Source: Anaerolineae bacterium
Lineage (GTDB): Bacteria; Chloroflexota; Anaerolineae; Aggregatilineales; Aggregatilineaceae
DNA: 64,000 bases
Assembly: GCA_016926875.1 (NCBI GenBank)
Contig: JAFGNU010000069.1
Coordinates: 1-64,000, forward strand
Reading direction: 5' to 3'
Below, piece after piece: positions 54,916 to 64,000 of the stretch (position 1 is the first letter of the stretch; the number at the start of each line of letters is the position of its first letter). The position numbers were made by a program, and so were the translations under genes. Below the pieces are notes generated by a model that worked only from the letters and a program-made list of their open reading frames with translations, made no database searches and was not told where the DNA came from.

Positions 54916-56244
54916 ATGAACGACACTATTCGATCTCACAGCCCGCGCGCGTTCCATATCATGGTCAAACCGAGCGGCGCTGTGTGCAACCTAGATTGCA
55001 AATACTGCTATTTTCTTTCAAAAGAACGCCTGTATCCCGGCAGCGCGTTCCGTATGCCGGATGATGTGCTGGAAGACTTCACGCGCCAGTATATTGCAGC
55101 GCAGCGCGTCCCGGTCGTCACCTTTGGCTGGCAGGGCGGCGAGCCAACGCTGATGGGCGTGGACTTTTTCCGTAAAGCAGTCGAGTACCAGGAACAGTAC
55201 CGCCGTTCCGGTATGCGCATGGTCAATACCCTGCAAACCAACGGGACGCTGCTGGATGATGAATGGTGCGCGTTTTTCCGGGAGCACAACTTTTTGATCG
55301 GGGTCAGCATCGACGGCCCGCCCACGCTGCATGATGCCTACCGCGTCGACAAAGGCGGGCACCCCACGCTGGACCGTGTATTAGCCGGGGTGAACCTGTT
55401 AAAAAAACACGGCGTGGAATTTAACACGCTGACGACGGTGCACGCTGCCAACGTGGATCACCCGTTGGCGGTGTATCGTTTTTTGCGGGACCAGGTCGAA
55501 TCGCGGTTCATGCAGTTCATCCCGATTATCGAGCGCGACAACGATACCGGCTACCAGGAAGGCGAACAGCTCACCGACCGCTCCGTGACAGGTGAGCAGT
55601 ACGGGCGGTTTTTGATCGATATCTTTGACGAATGGGTGTACCGGGATGTGGCGCATGTGTCGGTGCAGCTATTTGAAGTGGCGCTGGCGGCCTGGTTGGG
55701 ACGCCGTCCAGGGCTGTGTGTGTTCGAAAAAACCTGTGGTGCTGCGATGGTGCTGGAGCACAACGGAGACCTGTATACTTGCGATCACTTTGTCGAACCG
55801 CGCTGTTTCCTGGGCAATATCGCGGAGACACCGCTGGCTGATCTGGCCGGATCGGAGCAGCAGCAGCAGTTCGGCCACGCCAAGCGCGACACACTGCCGC
55901 GCATGTGCCGGGAATGCGAAGTTCGCTTTGTGTGCAACGGCGGCTGCCCCAAAAACCGCGTACTGCATACGCCCGAAGGCGAACCGGGCCTGAATGCCCT
56001 GTGCGCGGGGTACAAAGCGTTCTTTACGCATATCGACCGCCCGATGCAACTGATGGCTAATATGCTCCGGGCAGAACAGTCTCCGGCGGACATTATGCTG
56101 TTTCTGGCACAAGAACAGGTTGAGCTAGAGCGCCAGTTCAAGATGGTAGGGCGTAACGATCCGTGCCCATGTGGCAGCGGCTTGAAGTTTAAACACTGTC
56201 ACGGGCGTCGCCAGAACTACAAGCCACCGCGGAAATCTCGCTGA
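54916..56244 (+). CDS. Anaerobic sulfatase-maturase-like radical SAM/SPASM protein with C-terminal SEC-C motif
   Basis: FHIMVKPSGAVCNLDCKYCYFLSKERLYPG (CxxxCxxC); GWQGGEPTLMG; CGAAMVLEHNGDLYTCDHFV; CRECEVRFVCNGGCPKNR; GRNDPCPCGSGLKFKHCHGR. Confidence 0.95.
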   Translation: MNDTIRSHSPRAFHIMVKPSGAVCNLDCKYCYFLSKERLYPGSAFRMPDDVLEDFTRQYIAAQRVPVVTFGWQGGEPTLMGVDFFRKAVEYQEQYRRSGMRMVNTLQTNGTLLDDEWCAFFREHNFLIGVSIDGPPTLHDAYRVDKGGHPTLDRVLAGVNLLKKHGVEFNTLTTVHAANVDHPLAVYRFLRDQVESRFMQFIPIIERDNDTGYQEGEQLTDRSVTGEQYGRFLIDIFDEWVYRDVAHVSVQLFEVALAAWLGRRPGLCVFEKTCGAAMVLEHNGDLYTCDHFVEPRCFLGNIAETPLADLAGSEQQQQFGHAKRDTLPRMCRECEVRFVCNGGCPKNRVLHTPEGEPGLNALCAGYKAFFTHIDRPMQLMANMLRAEQSPADIMLFLAQEQVELERQFKMVGRNDPCPCGSGLKFKHCHGRRQNYKPPRKSR

Positions 56245-56262
56245 GCACGACCGCAGTCGTGC
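56245..56262 (+). repeat. Inverted repeat GCACGAC-cgca-GTCGTGC immediately after the anSME stop codon
   Basis: 7-bp perfect arms, 4-nt loop; no T-tract. Confidence 0.6.
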
Positions 56263-56389
56263 CAATCGGTTTGCCAGTTGGGAGCAGCGTTCAAGCGTAG
56301 GTTGACAAGATAAGCCAAAGTCGGGTTTAATAGATTACGTGTCATCAGCCGAATTGATTGGCTGTTGCGACGCGCGTCATCCCTGGGGA

Positions 56390-56420
56390 CCCCGCCACAT
56401 TATTCACCGGCGGGGTTTTT
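56390..56420 (+). terminator. Rho-independent terminator
   Basis: CCCCGCC-acattattcacc-GGCGGGG followed by TTTTT. Confidence 0.75.
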
Positions 56421-58318
56421 CATTGTGGGACCCCGGCGCGTTCGTCCAAGGGGATCAACTCGTAGACCTGCGCGCCATCCTGCTCATACACCAGCCGCAG
56501 GTAGGGCGCAGCGCTGACCGGTGTTTGCAAGTATTCCTCTGCGCCAGGAACAGGCCGCCGCCAGCGGATCGCCTCGTCAAAGCTGCTGGGATCGCCGATG
56601 ATCTGCGGCACCAGCACATAGCGCACCTTGTATTGATCCAGCAGCGCGGCATGATCGGCATCGGCAGGATTCTGCCAGAAAACGAGCAGTGCATTTTGTT
56701 CAGCTTCGGCGTGGTCGGTGTGGCGGAAAAACGGCTGGGGACGGAAATACACCGTGTCCCGCTCACTGATGACCGGCGCCCAGTCGCCTTCATGTGGCCC
56801 CGGATGGTTCAGGACGCGCGCATCTGCCGGGGCATTGTCGCGCAGCCAGGCCATCGCGTCCACGTCTGCCGCCGACGAAAACGCCCCGTAAAAATCAATC
56901 GCCGCCACATCTTTACTGGCGTCCAGCAGCGGCTCAAAGAACACCACGCCCGCGATCAGTACAATCACGGCCAATCCCAGTACAGGGAACGCCAGCCGCC
57001 GCACCGTTGAATCTGCGCGCAGCCGGTCGGCCAGCCAGACCAGCGCCGTCCCGCCCAGCACGATATGGGGGATGATCGGGCCGTGCCACGCCAGGCTGAA
57101 GGGATAGTCGTACTTGAGCAGCGGGTCCATCAGGCCGGGGAATGTCTCTTCGAGCAGGCCCAGCGTGGAAAACTCAACGATACCCACCAACCAGACGATC
57201 ATCCAAAGCTGTTCCGGTTTGCGCTGCCGCAGCCCGATCAACGCGCCGCCCGCTGCCAGCAGGACAACCAGCCCGCCATGCGTGAGCACCATCGTGCGCC
57301 AGTGCTCCGCGTCAACGGCAAACGGCGATTCGATGCTCGATCCCAGCAGGTTATCCAGGCTGATCAGCCAGGGAGCGACGATCCCCAGCGCGACCAGCGG
57401 GATCACAGCGGCCATGACTAACCACGCGCCGAAGGTGGGGCGCGGTTTGCAAAGTGCAATCACCACCAGCCAGGGCAAATAGCCGATCATCAGTGCGATG
57501 GTGGTGTCCGGCTGGCTGAGCGGTACCGCCGCCAGGCAGATCGCCGCAAACAGCGCGCTCGACCAGCGCCAGGTGGTCAAAAAGTTGAGCACAAACGTGA
57601 TGAACGCCAGCGAGAAAACCAGCGCCAGCAGGGCGGTGTAATGCGAATCCATGAAGGCCGTGATCAGCCCGGTGCCGATCACGGCTGCCAGCATCAGGCC
57701 GCGCCCGGTGCGCGGGCCTTCCAGTTCGCAGCCCAGGTCATAAGCCATCCAGACGAACAGCGCTGCCATCGCCGCGCCGACGACCAGTTCCAACGTATGG
57801 ATGCCCACGTCAAAGCGGGCGCCCAGGTGCGCGATCAGGCCGAGGTAGCCGGGCGAATAGAGTGTGTCGATCTCCGGGTGCCAGGGAGCGAGTGTGGTGT
57901 AGTCCTCGCCGTCACGCAGCGTCAGCGCCAGGTAACCGAATCCCTGCGCATCGGTATCGAGCGGCACCGGCAGCAGGAAAACAACCGCGCCAAACAGCAG
58001 AATCACCACCAGCAGGAACGCGACATCCCGCTGCCCCGGCCACGTCCAAACGGGTTGATCGGCGGCACGCCGGAAGTGCAGCGCCGACGCCAGCGCGCCG
58101 AGTGCTATCAGCGCAAACACGCTAAGCCAGACGGTATCCGCCAGCGCAGGTGACCAGTCGGTCAGGGGAGCCATAAACCAGGTGCCGTCCACGATCACGG
58201 CCAGGAACAACGCCGCACCCAGTCCGATCCGCGTGCCGCGCGTCGGCAGGGTGGATGCGCTCAGCGTACCCATACCCAACAGAACAACGAGCAGCAGCAG
58301 GTATGCCAGAATGCTCAT
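56420..58318 (-). CDS. Polytopic membrane protein, GT-C/GT39-like glycosyltransferase candidate
   Basis: ~12 predicted TM segments, LDTDAQGFGYLALTLRDGEDYTTLAPWHPEIDTLYSPGYLGLIAHLG; soluble C-terminus. Confidence 0.65.
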   Translation of the reverse strand: MSILAYLLLLVVLLGMGTLSASTLPTRGTRIGLGAALFLAVIVDGTWFMAPLTDWSPALADTVWLSVFALIALGALASALHFRRAADQPVWTWPGQRDVAFLLVVILLFGAVVFLLPVPLDTDAQGFGYLALTLRDGEDYTTLAPWHPEIDTLYSPGYLGLIAHLGARFDVGIHTLELVVGAAMAALFVWMAYDLGCELEGPRTGRGLMLAAVIGTGLITAFMDSHYTALLALVFSLAFITFVLNFLTTWRWSSALFAAICLAAVPLSQPDTTIALMIGYLPWLVVIALCKPRPTFGAWLVMAAVIPLVALGIVAPWLISLDNLLGSSIESPFAVDAEHWRTMVLTHGGLVVLLAAGGALIGLRQRKPEQLWMIVWLVGIVEFSTLGLLEETFPGLMDPLLKYDYPFSLAWHGPIIPHIVLGGTALVWLADRLRADSTVRRLAFPVLGLAVIVLIAGVVFFEPLLDASKDVAAIDFYGAFSSAADVDAMAWLRDNAPADARVLNHPGPHEGDWAPVISERDTVYFRPQPFFRHTDHAEAEQNALLVFWQNPADADHAALLDQYKVRYVLVPQIIGDPSSFDEAIRWRRPVPGAEEYLQTPVSAAPYLRLVYEQDGAQVYELIPLDERAGVPQ

Positions 58319-58399
58319 GTACGCTCCACCCCTTAGACTCTGTGGGTGCGCGGCGTATCCGACCGGCGAATCGCGCCGCGCGCCCGGCTGACGTTTCTG

Positions 58400-60145
58400 T
58401 TATTTGTCCTTGACGACCAGGAAGTTACCCACTGCCAGCGCATCCATCCTGGTACGCAGGAAACAGTCCACTGCTTCTTCCGGCGTGCACACAATCGGCT
58501 CGTTCTCGTTGAACGAGGTGTTGAGCACAAGCGGCGTGCCGGTTAGCTCGCCAAAAGTATTGATCAGCGCCCAGTACAGCGGTGAATTCTGCCTGTCAAC
58601 CGTTTGCAAACGCCCGGTGCCGTCCACGTGGGTGATGGCCGGGACTTCGGCCTGTTTGTCCGGCAGCACGCCATATACCTTGAGCATAAACGGGTCGGGA
58701 TAGGTCTGGTCGAAGTAATCCCCGACCGCTTCCAGCAGCACGGACGGCGCAAAAGGCCGGAACTTTTCGCGGTGCTTGATCCGGGCGTTGAGAATGTCTT
58801 TCATATCGGCGCGGCGTGGGTTGGCGATGATGCTGCGGTTGCCCAGCGCGCGCGGCCCCCATTCCATCCGGCCCTGGAACCAGCCCAGCACGTCACCGCC
58901 TGCCACGATCTCGGCGGAGCGCTTGACCAGGGTATCTTCGTCCAGCTCTTCGTAGCGCAGGCCCTGCGCGTCCAGCACGCTTTTGATGGTGCCGTTGGTG
59001 AAGCGTGGCCCGGTGTAGGCGTCGTGCATCACAAAGGTGCGCGGCTGGTCGAGCAGTTGGTGATAGATATAGTAACACACGCCCAGCGATGTGCCCGCAT
59101 CGCCTGCTGCCGGGTGGATGAAGATGTCGTCAAAGCCGGTGTTGGGCAGGATTTTACCGTTGAACGCGCTGTTGAGCGCCACTCCGCCCGCCATACACAG
59201 CGCGCTCTGCCCGGTTTCGGCCTGGAGTTTGCGCACGATGGCAAATTCGGCTTCTTCGAGCATGGCCTGCATCGAGGCGGCCACATCCATGTGGCGCTGT
59301 GTGATCTCGGTGCGCGGCTCGCGCGGCTCTCCAAAGACTTCGACAAATCTGGATGAATACAGCGTGCCTAGCGAAGGCGCGCCGCCATCCCAGGTCATCG
59401 TGGCGCCTTCGGCGTGGTGGACAAAAAAATCGAGTTCCAGTTCAAATGTGCCGTCACCCTGGACACGCACCACGCGGCGCATCTGGTCCATGTATGCTGG
59501 CTCGCCGTAGGGAGCCAGGCCCATCGTCTTGCCGTCATCGCCGTATTTAGGGAAGCCGAGCCACTGCGTCACCGCCGCGTAGAAAATACCCAACGAATGC
59601 GGGAACGGAATCTCGTCCATCACGTCCAGCTTGTTGCCCCGGCCCGTGCCCCACATCGTCGTGATAAAGTCGCCTGCCCCGTCCACCGACAGCACCGCCG
59701 CCTCGTCAAACGGTGAGACGAAAAACGCGCTCGCCATGTGGGCGCGGTGGTGCTCGATGTTGTGGAACTTCGCCGGCAGGCTCTTGGGGTCCAGCTCAAG
59801 TGCGTCACAAAAGGCCGATTTTAGCGTGCTGGTTTTCATGCTGTGCATCAGCCGGTCGCGCACGAAGTCCAGGGTGGGCCGCTGCCGGAAGGCGAACAGC
59901 GCCTTTTGCATCAGGTTAGCTTTGGGATTGATCGAGATGCCGACATGATCCAGGTCGTGCGGGGTGATGTTCGCCTCGCGCAGCACGTACCGGATCGCCT
60001 GGGTCGGAAACCCGGCCCAGTACTTGACGCGGCTGAAGCGCTCCTCTTCGGCAGCCGCGATCAGCCGCCCATCTTCGATCAGGCAGGCGGACGCGCCGCC
60101 ATGGTAGGCATTGATTCCCAGGATATACAACAGGTCCTCCTTCAA
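58400..60145 (-). CDS. Carbamoyltransferase (NodU/CmcH family)
   Basis: YILGINAYHGGASACLIEDGRLIAAAEEERFSRVKYWAGFPTQAI; HHRAHMASAFFVSPFDEAAVLSVDGAGD; CMAGGVALNSAFNGKI; GRMEWGPRALGNRSIIANPR. Confidence 0.96.
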   Translation of the reverse strand: MKEDLLYILGINAYHGGASACLIEDGRLIAAAEEERFSRVKYWAGFPTQAIRYVLREANITPHDLDHVGISINPKANLMQKALFAFRQRPTLDFVRDRLMHSMKTSTLKSAFCDALELDPKSLPAKFHNIEHHRAHMASAFFVSPFDEAAVLSVDGAGDFITTMWGTGRGNKLDVMDEIPFPHSLGIFYAAVTQWLGFPKYGDDGKTMGLAPYGEPAYMDQMRRVVRVQGDGTFELELDFFVHHAEGATMTWDGGAPSLGTLYSSRFVEVFGEPREPRTEITQRHMDVAASMQAMLEEAEFAIVRKLQAETGQSALCMAGGVALNSAFNGKILPNTGFDDIFIHPAAGDAGTSLGVCYYIYHQLLDQPRTFVMHDAYTGPRFTNGTIKSVLDAQGLRYEELDEDTLVKRSAEIVAGGDVLGWFQGRMEWGPRALGNRSIIANPRRADMKDILNARIKHREKFRPFAPSVLLEAVGDYFDQTYPDPFMLKVYGVLPDKQAEVPAITHVDGTGRLQTVDRQNSPLYWALINTFGELTGTPLVLNTSFNENEPIVCTPEEAVDCFLRTRMDALAVGNFLVVKDK

Positions 60146-60207
60146 CTGGCGGTCTGCCGGGTGGTGGGCCGACCGCCGGGTATGCTATCAACTACGGGTC
60201 GCGCGAT

Positions 60208-61398
60208 CTACAGGTAACCGCCGATCACATCGGCCAGTTGCCGGGCGCGGTGGCGGAAGGTGTGCTCTTTGAGCAGCCGCGCGCGCGCCGCCCGGCCAAT
60301 AGTACGCCGTGCGTCGTCGTGGCGCAATAGCCAATCGTATCGTTCGACCGCTTCGTCGGCGCTGTTGACCAGAATCAGTTCTTTCTCCGGCTCAAACCAG
60401 GTGTTTATTCCCTGGTAGGGACTGCACACCATGCACGCGCCCAGCGCGGCCAGCTCAAACGGGCGCGAGCTGGACGAGGCGTTTACCGAGGCGTGCGCCT
60501 TGCGCGTGATCACCAGGTTTAGCTTGCTGCGGCAGGCATATTCGCGCAGCTTGCTAAATGACAGGTAGGGCAGCATCTCAACGCGCCCCAGGTCGCCCAA
60601 TTGGGTGCCGCGCACGGCGAACCGCGCCTCCGGCAGTGCGCGGCTGGCATCACGCAGCAGGGCGTCGATCCACTCCGCGCGGTATTCGCGCCCGTGCCCG
60701 TAGAAGAATACATCCAGGTCTTGCGCCACGTCCAGCGGTGCGAACAGGTCCGGGTCGGCGCCGTAATATAGCGGGTGGACGTCACGTGCCCCCAGTTCGC
60801 GCAGTCCTTCTATCCCGCCCAGGCTGTTCGAAAAAAACGCCGTGTATTCGGACGGGTCCGCGCCCTGGTAGATGCGAAAGCCCGACGCAAAACCGCGAAA
60901 GTTCGGCAGGCTGGCGGGTACGTCGCCATCGTAAAAAAAGACGGGCCGCTGATGCCGGTCGGTGATATGCTCTGCCAGCCCGGCAATGTGATTCAACGGT
61001 ACACTGATCACCAGCACGGCGTCGATGTCCGGTTGAGCAGCCAACAGGCGGTCCACGTGCCGCCGCCAGCGCGGGGCGATGAGCATGTGCGCCGCACGCC
61101 GCACCAGTTTATCCGATAATCCTTCGCGTTCCACCTGCGTACCGAGGGCCTGCGTTTGCTGCCTGCCGCCACCAAGCCGCCGCCAGGTGTCGCGCAGCGC
61201 TTTGAACAGGTCGCCTTCGCGCCGGGCAGGATTCCGTGCAGCCCGCCACCAGGGCGCCTCGATGGCCGGGCCTTGATACGGCGCGGCGATCACATCCACG
61301 CCGATTTCGTACAGGCCCTTGAACAACTGCCACCAGGCGGGCGTGGCGCTGAAAGGCTGCGTCAGGTCCAGCGACGAGACGATTACCAGCAGCTTCAT
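60208..61398 (-). CDS. Glycosyltransferase, CgeB-like
   Basis: DVFFYGHGREYRAEWIDALLRDA; SKLNLVITRKAHASVNASSSSRPFELAALGACMVCSPYQGINTWFEPEKEL. Confidence 0.8.
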   Translation of the reverse strand: MKLLVIVSSLDLTQPFSATPAWWQLFKGLYEIGVDVIAAPYQGPAIEAPWWRAARNPARREGDLFKALRDTWRRLGGGRQQTQALGTQVEREGLSDKLVRRAAHMLIAPRWRRHVDRLLAAQPDIDAVLVISVPLNHIAGLAEHITDRHQRPVFFYDGDVPASLPNFRGFASGFRIYQGADPSEYTAFFSNSLGGIEGLRELGARDVHPLYYGADPDLFAPLDVAQDLDVFFYGHGREYRAEWIDALLRDASRALPEARFAVRGTQLGDLGRVEMLPYLSFSKLREYACRSKLNLVITRKAHASVNASSSSRPFELAALGACMVCSPYQGINTWFEPEKELILVNSADEAVERYDWLLRHDDARRTIGRAARARLLKEHTFRHRARQLADVIGGYL

Positions 61399-62606
61399 GG
61401 TTCTGCCGCGCCTGCGATCAAGCCGGATTCACGCAGCCACCCGGCCAGCAGTTCCGCCGTGAGCGTGTGACCTGCCGCGTTGAAATGCCCATCGATCTCA
61501 AAATACAGGCGCTCGTCCGCCGCCCGGAACGGTTCCAGCAAATCCAGCGCGGGGATGTTCTGTGCTGCCAGCAGGTCCAGCGCGGTCTGTGTAGGGCGTT
61601 CACAGTCCAGCGCGGCAGGATCAAGATCGGGCAGGCGGTCGAGCAGTGCCTGCCAGTCGGCATCATACACCTGTCGCCGGTCCGGGATCAGGAAAACGGC
61701 GAACTGCCCGCCGTCCTGCTCAACGGCGGTTTTCAGTTCGGCCAGCGCGTGATCGGTCACTGCCCACGCAGCCCGCCATGTGACATCGGGCGGCAAATAC
61801 ACACCCGCCGGTACGCGCAGCGCCCGCTCAGCAACAGTGTTCGGATCACCTACTTCGACGCGATCAACGTCGCCCGTTCCGGCCAGCACATTCGATGCAA
61901 CGTTTACCAGATAGATATTCTGCCGCAGCCAGCTTAGCGCCCGCCGTCCGGTCGCTAAACCGGGCTGGTGCAGCGTGCCGTCCGGGGTGAAATAGGGAAA
62001 ATCAACCGTATCAGTGTTGTTCCACGCTTTGACCAGCGGCGCGTGGTTGTCTACCACGTCGTTACCCACATAAAAGCCGAGCAGCACCAGGTCGGGATCG
62101 TAACGCCAACCTTCGACGGTGTAATACAGGTATTCCTGCGTGGTGCCCAGTCCAAAATGCCCGGCGTTGATCACCTCAAACGTCATGGCCTGGGGCGCGG
62201 AGTCGTTCAGCAAACCGTCAAGCTGGCGGGTGAAGCTCACTTCAAGCGGCACTTCGCGCGCCTGCCCGTAAGAATCCGACAGCACCAGGATACGGAACGT
62301 GCCTGCCGGTTTGCTCAGCGTATGCTCAACGTCGTGCAGACCCCGGCTGTTGTGGTGCACCAGGATATTGAATTCGCCGCTTTTGCTGGCGTAGGTGTAT
62401 TCGTCATACGGGCGCAGTTCGAAGCCCACCCGGCTGTTGAAATCCTGCGCCCAACCCGGCAGCGGTTCAAAGCCGAGCGCCAGCCGCCCGCCGATTTCGA
62501 CCAGCGCCAGCGCCAGGACCAGACCCAGGATCAGCGCCAGCACGCGCCCGGCAAAGTCGATCCGGCGGGATGGCGCCTGCGGGGCAGTATGGATGGCTTC
62601 GCTCAT
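61395..62606 (-). CDS. Membrane-anchored SGNH/GDSL hydrolase-like protein
   Basis: N-terminal TM; RILVLSDSYGQAREVPLEVSFTRQL (GDS-like block); C-term DGHFNAAGHTLTAELLAGWL (DxxH). Confidence 0.8.
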   Translation of the reverse strand: MSEAIHTAPQAPSRRIDFAGRVLALILGLVLALALVEIGGRLALGFEPLPGWAQDFNSRVGFELRPYDEYTYASKSGEFNILVHHNSRGLHDVEHTLSKPAGTFRILVLSDSYGQAREVPLEVSFTRQLDGLLNDSAPQAMTFEVINAGHFGLGTTQEYLYYTVEGWRYDPDLVLLGFYVGNDVVDNHAPLVKAWNNTDTVDFPYFTPDGTLHQPGLATGRRALSWLRQNIYLVNVASNVLAGTGDVDRVEVGDPNTVAERALRVPAGVYLPPDVTWRAAWAVTDHALAELKTAVEQDGGQFAVFLIPDRRQVYDADWQALLDRLPDLDPAALDCERPTQTALDLLAAQNIPALDLLEPFRAADERLYFEIDGHFNAAGHTLTAELLAGWLRESGLIAGAAEP

Positions 62607-62640
62607 GGTTACCTGTCTTTACCGGAGAAACCCGCGCTGT

Positions 62641-63903
62641 TTAGTGCGCTTGCTTGCGCCGTTTGGCGAGGGCGCGTTCATAAACGGCCAGCATGGCCTG
62701 CGTCTGGTGCTCTAGCGTGAACTGCTGCCGCATCCGTTGGCGCCCGGCGTCGGCCAAACGCGCCCGCAGTGTCTCGTCGGTCAGCAGGTGGGCCAGGCGG
62801 TCGGCCAGCGCGTTAATGTCATACGGATTGACCACAAAGCCGGTTTGACCGTCGATCACCGCTTCTCGCGCGCCGCCAAAGCAGGTGGTCACCGGGACCG
62901 CGCCCGCTGCCATACCTTCGATGTTGACCGTCGGGAACGAGTCAAAACATATCGACGGGGACGCGACCACATCCGACAGGTGGTAGGCGCTTGCCAGTTC
63001 GGCGCCTTGCAGCCAGCCGCCGATCACGATCTGTTCGGCCAGGTCAGGGTTATCCCGCAGCAGCGCATCGGTGTAACCTGACGAGCGCGACAGCACCAGC
63101 AGCGCTACGCTGGGCACCTGCTCTTTCACCCGCCGCAGCGCCGCGAGCAACTGCTGATCGCCTTTGTGGTGGTTCAGCCGCCCGCCAAACAAGATCACGC
63201 GCCGCCCGTCCAGCTTCAGTCGTCGGCGCAGCACGTCGATCCCTGCTTCCGACACATCAAATGTTTCGGGCGGCACACCGTTATGTACCACTTCAAATCC
63301 GGGCAGGTGGTTTGCCGCCAGCGCATCGCTCAGCGCCCCACTGACCGCCACCCGCGCGTCCACGTAGTAGCGCATCGTGTGCCGGATCGACAGGTTGCGC
63401 GTTGGGTTCCAGCGAAAACGCATCTGGCGCCAATTGTAACCAAACGGCAGGTGGTAGTTCCAGCCGTCCAGCCGATCGGGCCGGTTCGGATCGATGAAGC
63501 GTGTCAGCTTAGCATAGGCGAACGGCATCACGTCATGCGACGTGAAAACCGCCGCTGCCCCGGCGTAGCGCGCGATCACCAGGCTGTGATAGCTGAGATG
63601 TACATGTACCGCGTGCGCGTTGACCACGTCCGGCTTCAGGTCGCGTAACAGCCGGTTGAGCGGCATGACCGTCTGCAGGTTAAGCAGGCCAAACCAGGGA
63701 GTCCAGCGCTCGGCGTAGTGCGAATGCAGCGCGTGCACCCGGATGCCCTGCCGGTTTTTGACGTGCGACGGGCCGGGCGTGCTGGTGATAAACGTGACGC
63801 GCTGCCCGGCAGCGATCAAGCCCTGGCCGAGCTGCCAGGCAATTTTACCCGCGCCGCCGGGATTGTCGGGCGGTAGATTGTCGCTCAGGATGACGATATG
63901 CAT
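62641..63903 (-). CDS. Glycosyltransferase, GT4
   Basis: MHIVILSDNLPPDNPGGAGKIAWQLGQGLIAAGQRVTFIT; VVHNGVPPETF; ILFGGRLNHHKGDQQLLAAL; SICFDSFPTVNIEGMAAGAVPVTTCFGGAREAVIDGQTGFVV. Confidence 0.93.
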   Translation of the reverse strand: MHIVILSDNLPPDNPGGAGKIAWQLGQGLIAAGQRVTFITSTPGPSHVKNRQGIRVHALHSHYAERWTPWFGLLNLQTVMPLNRLLRDLKPDVVNAHAVHVHLSYHSLVIARYAGAAAVFTSHDVMPFAYAKLTRFIDPNRPDRLDGWNYHLPFGYNWRQMRFRWNPTRNLSIRHTMRYYVDARVAVSGALSDALAANHLPGFEVVHNGVPPETFDVSEAGIDVLRRRLKLDGRRVILFGGRLNHHKGDQQLLAALRRVKEQVPSVALLVLSRSSGYTDALLRDNPDLAEQIVIGGWLQGAELASAYHLSDVVASPSICFDSFPTVNIEGMAAGAVPVTTCFGGAREAVIDGQTGFVVNPYDINALADRLAHLLTDETLRARLADAGRQRMRQQFTLEHQTQAMLAVYERALAKRRKQAH

Positions 63904-63969
63904 ATCGCAAGCTGTCCGTGATGGTTAGTGTGCAACACCCGCCAAGCATAACACACCCTGTGGCGCATG

Positions 63970-63999
63970 TCAGGCCAGAATCCGCTCGTACAGCGCGAT
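63970..63999 (-). CDS. C-terminal end of a further minus-strand CDS (…IALYERILA*), perhaps another glycosyltransferase
   Basis: Open minus frame from window edge ending in TGA (complement of TCA at 63970-63972). Confidence 0.3.
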   Translation of the reverse strand: MALYERILA

Positions 64000-64000
64000 C

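Overview
GC-rich bacterial chromosome segment. Protein families and codon-biased long antisense ORFs suggest Chloroflexota, but this is inference and no marker gene was checked. Layout: (1) a left edge with a decayed Gfo/Idh/MocA oxidoreductase next to the tail of an ORF entering from the left (0-0.56 kb). (2) A minus-strand sugar-sensing module: GH10 xylanase, a histidine kinase carrying a LacI-type ligand-binding domain without HTH, an Rcp1-like receiver, and a REC-GAF-histidine kinase (0.6-7.7 kb). (3) A housekeeping/accessory stretch: HerA-like ATPase, a short decayed ORF, PdxS, secreted alpha/beta hydrolase, MocR/PdxR-like regulator (8-14 kb). (4) A ~50 kb exopolysaccharide/capsule locus (14.1-63.9 kb). 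It has many GT4/GT2 glycosyltransferases, Wzz/BY-kinase, O-antigen ligase/Wzy, Wzx flippase, initiating sugar transferase, Gfo/Idh and MDR oxidoreductases, DegT aminotransferase, hexapeptide acyltransferase, AsnB, FemAB-like GNAT, polysaccharide deacetylases, heparinase II/III-like protein, NodU carbamoyltransferase and SGNH hydrolase. It is interrupted by CcdA-TlpA, a Na+/Ca2+ exchanger-USP fusion and an anSME-like radical SAM protein. The most unusual object is a single 1547-aa ORF (19913-24556) that appears to fuse Wzz, BY-kinase, a GT-C/PMT-like membrane glycosyltransferase, a discoidin domain and a C-terminal beta-sandwich-like region. It is preceded by a candidate structured leader behind a good sigma70-like promoter. 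Second is the LacI-LBD histidine kinase system linked to the xylanase. No CRISPR array, tRNA or rRNA was recognised.
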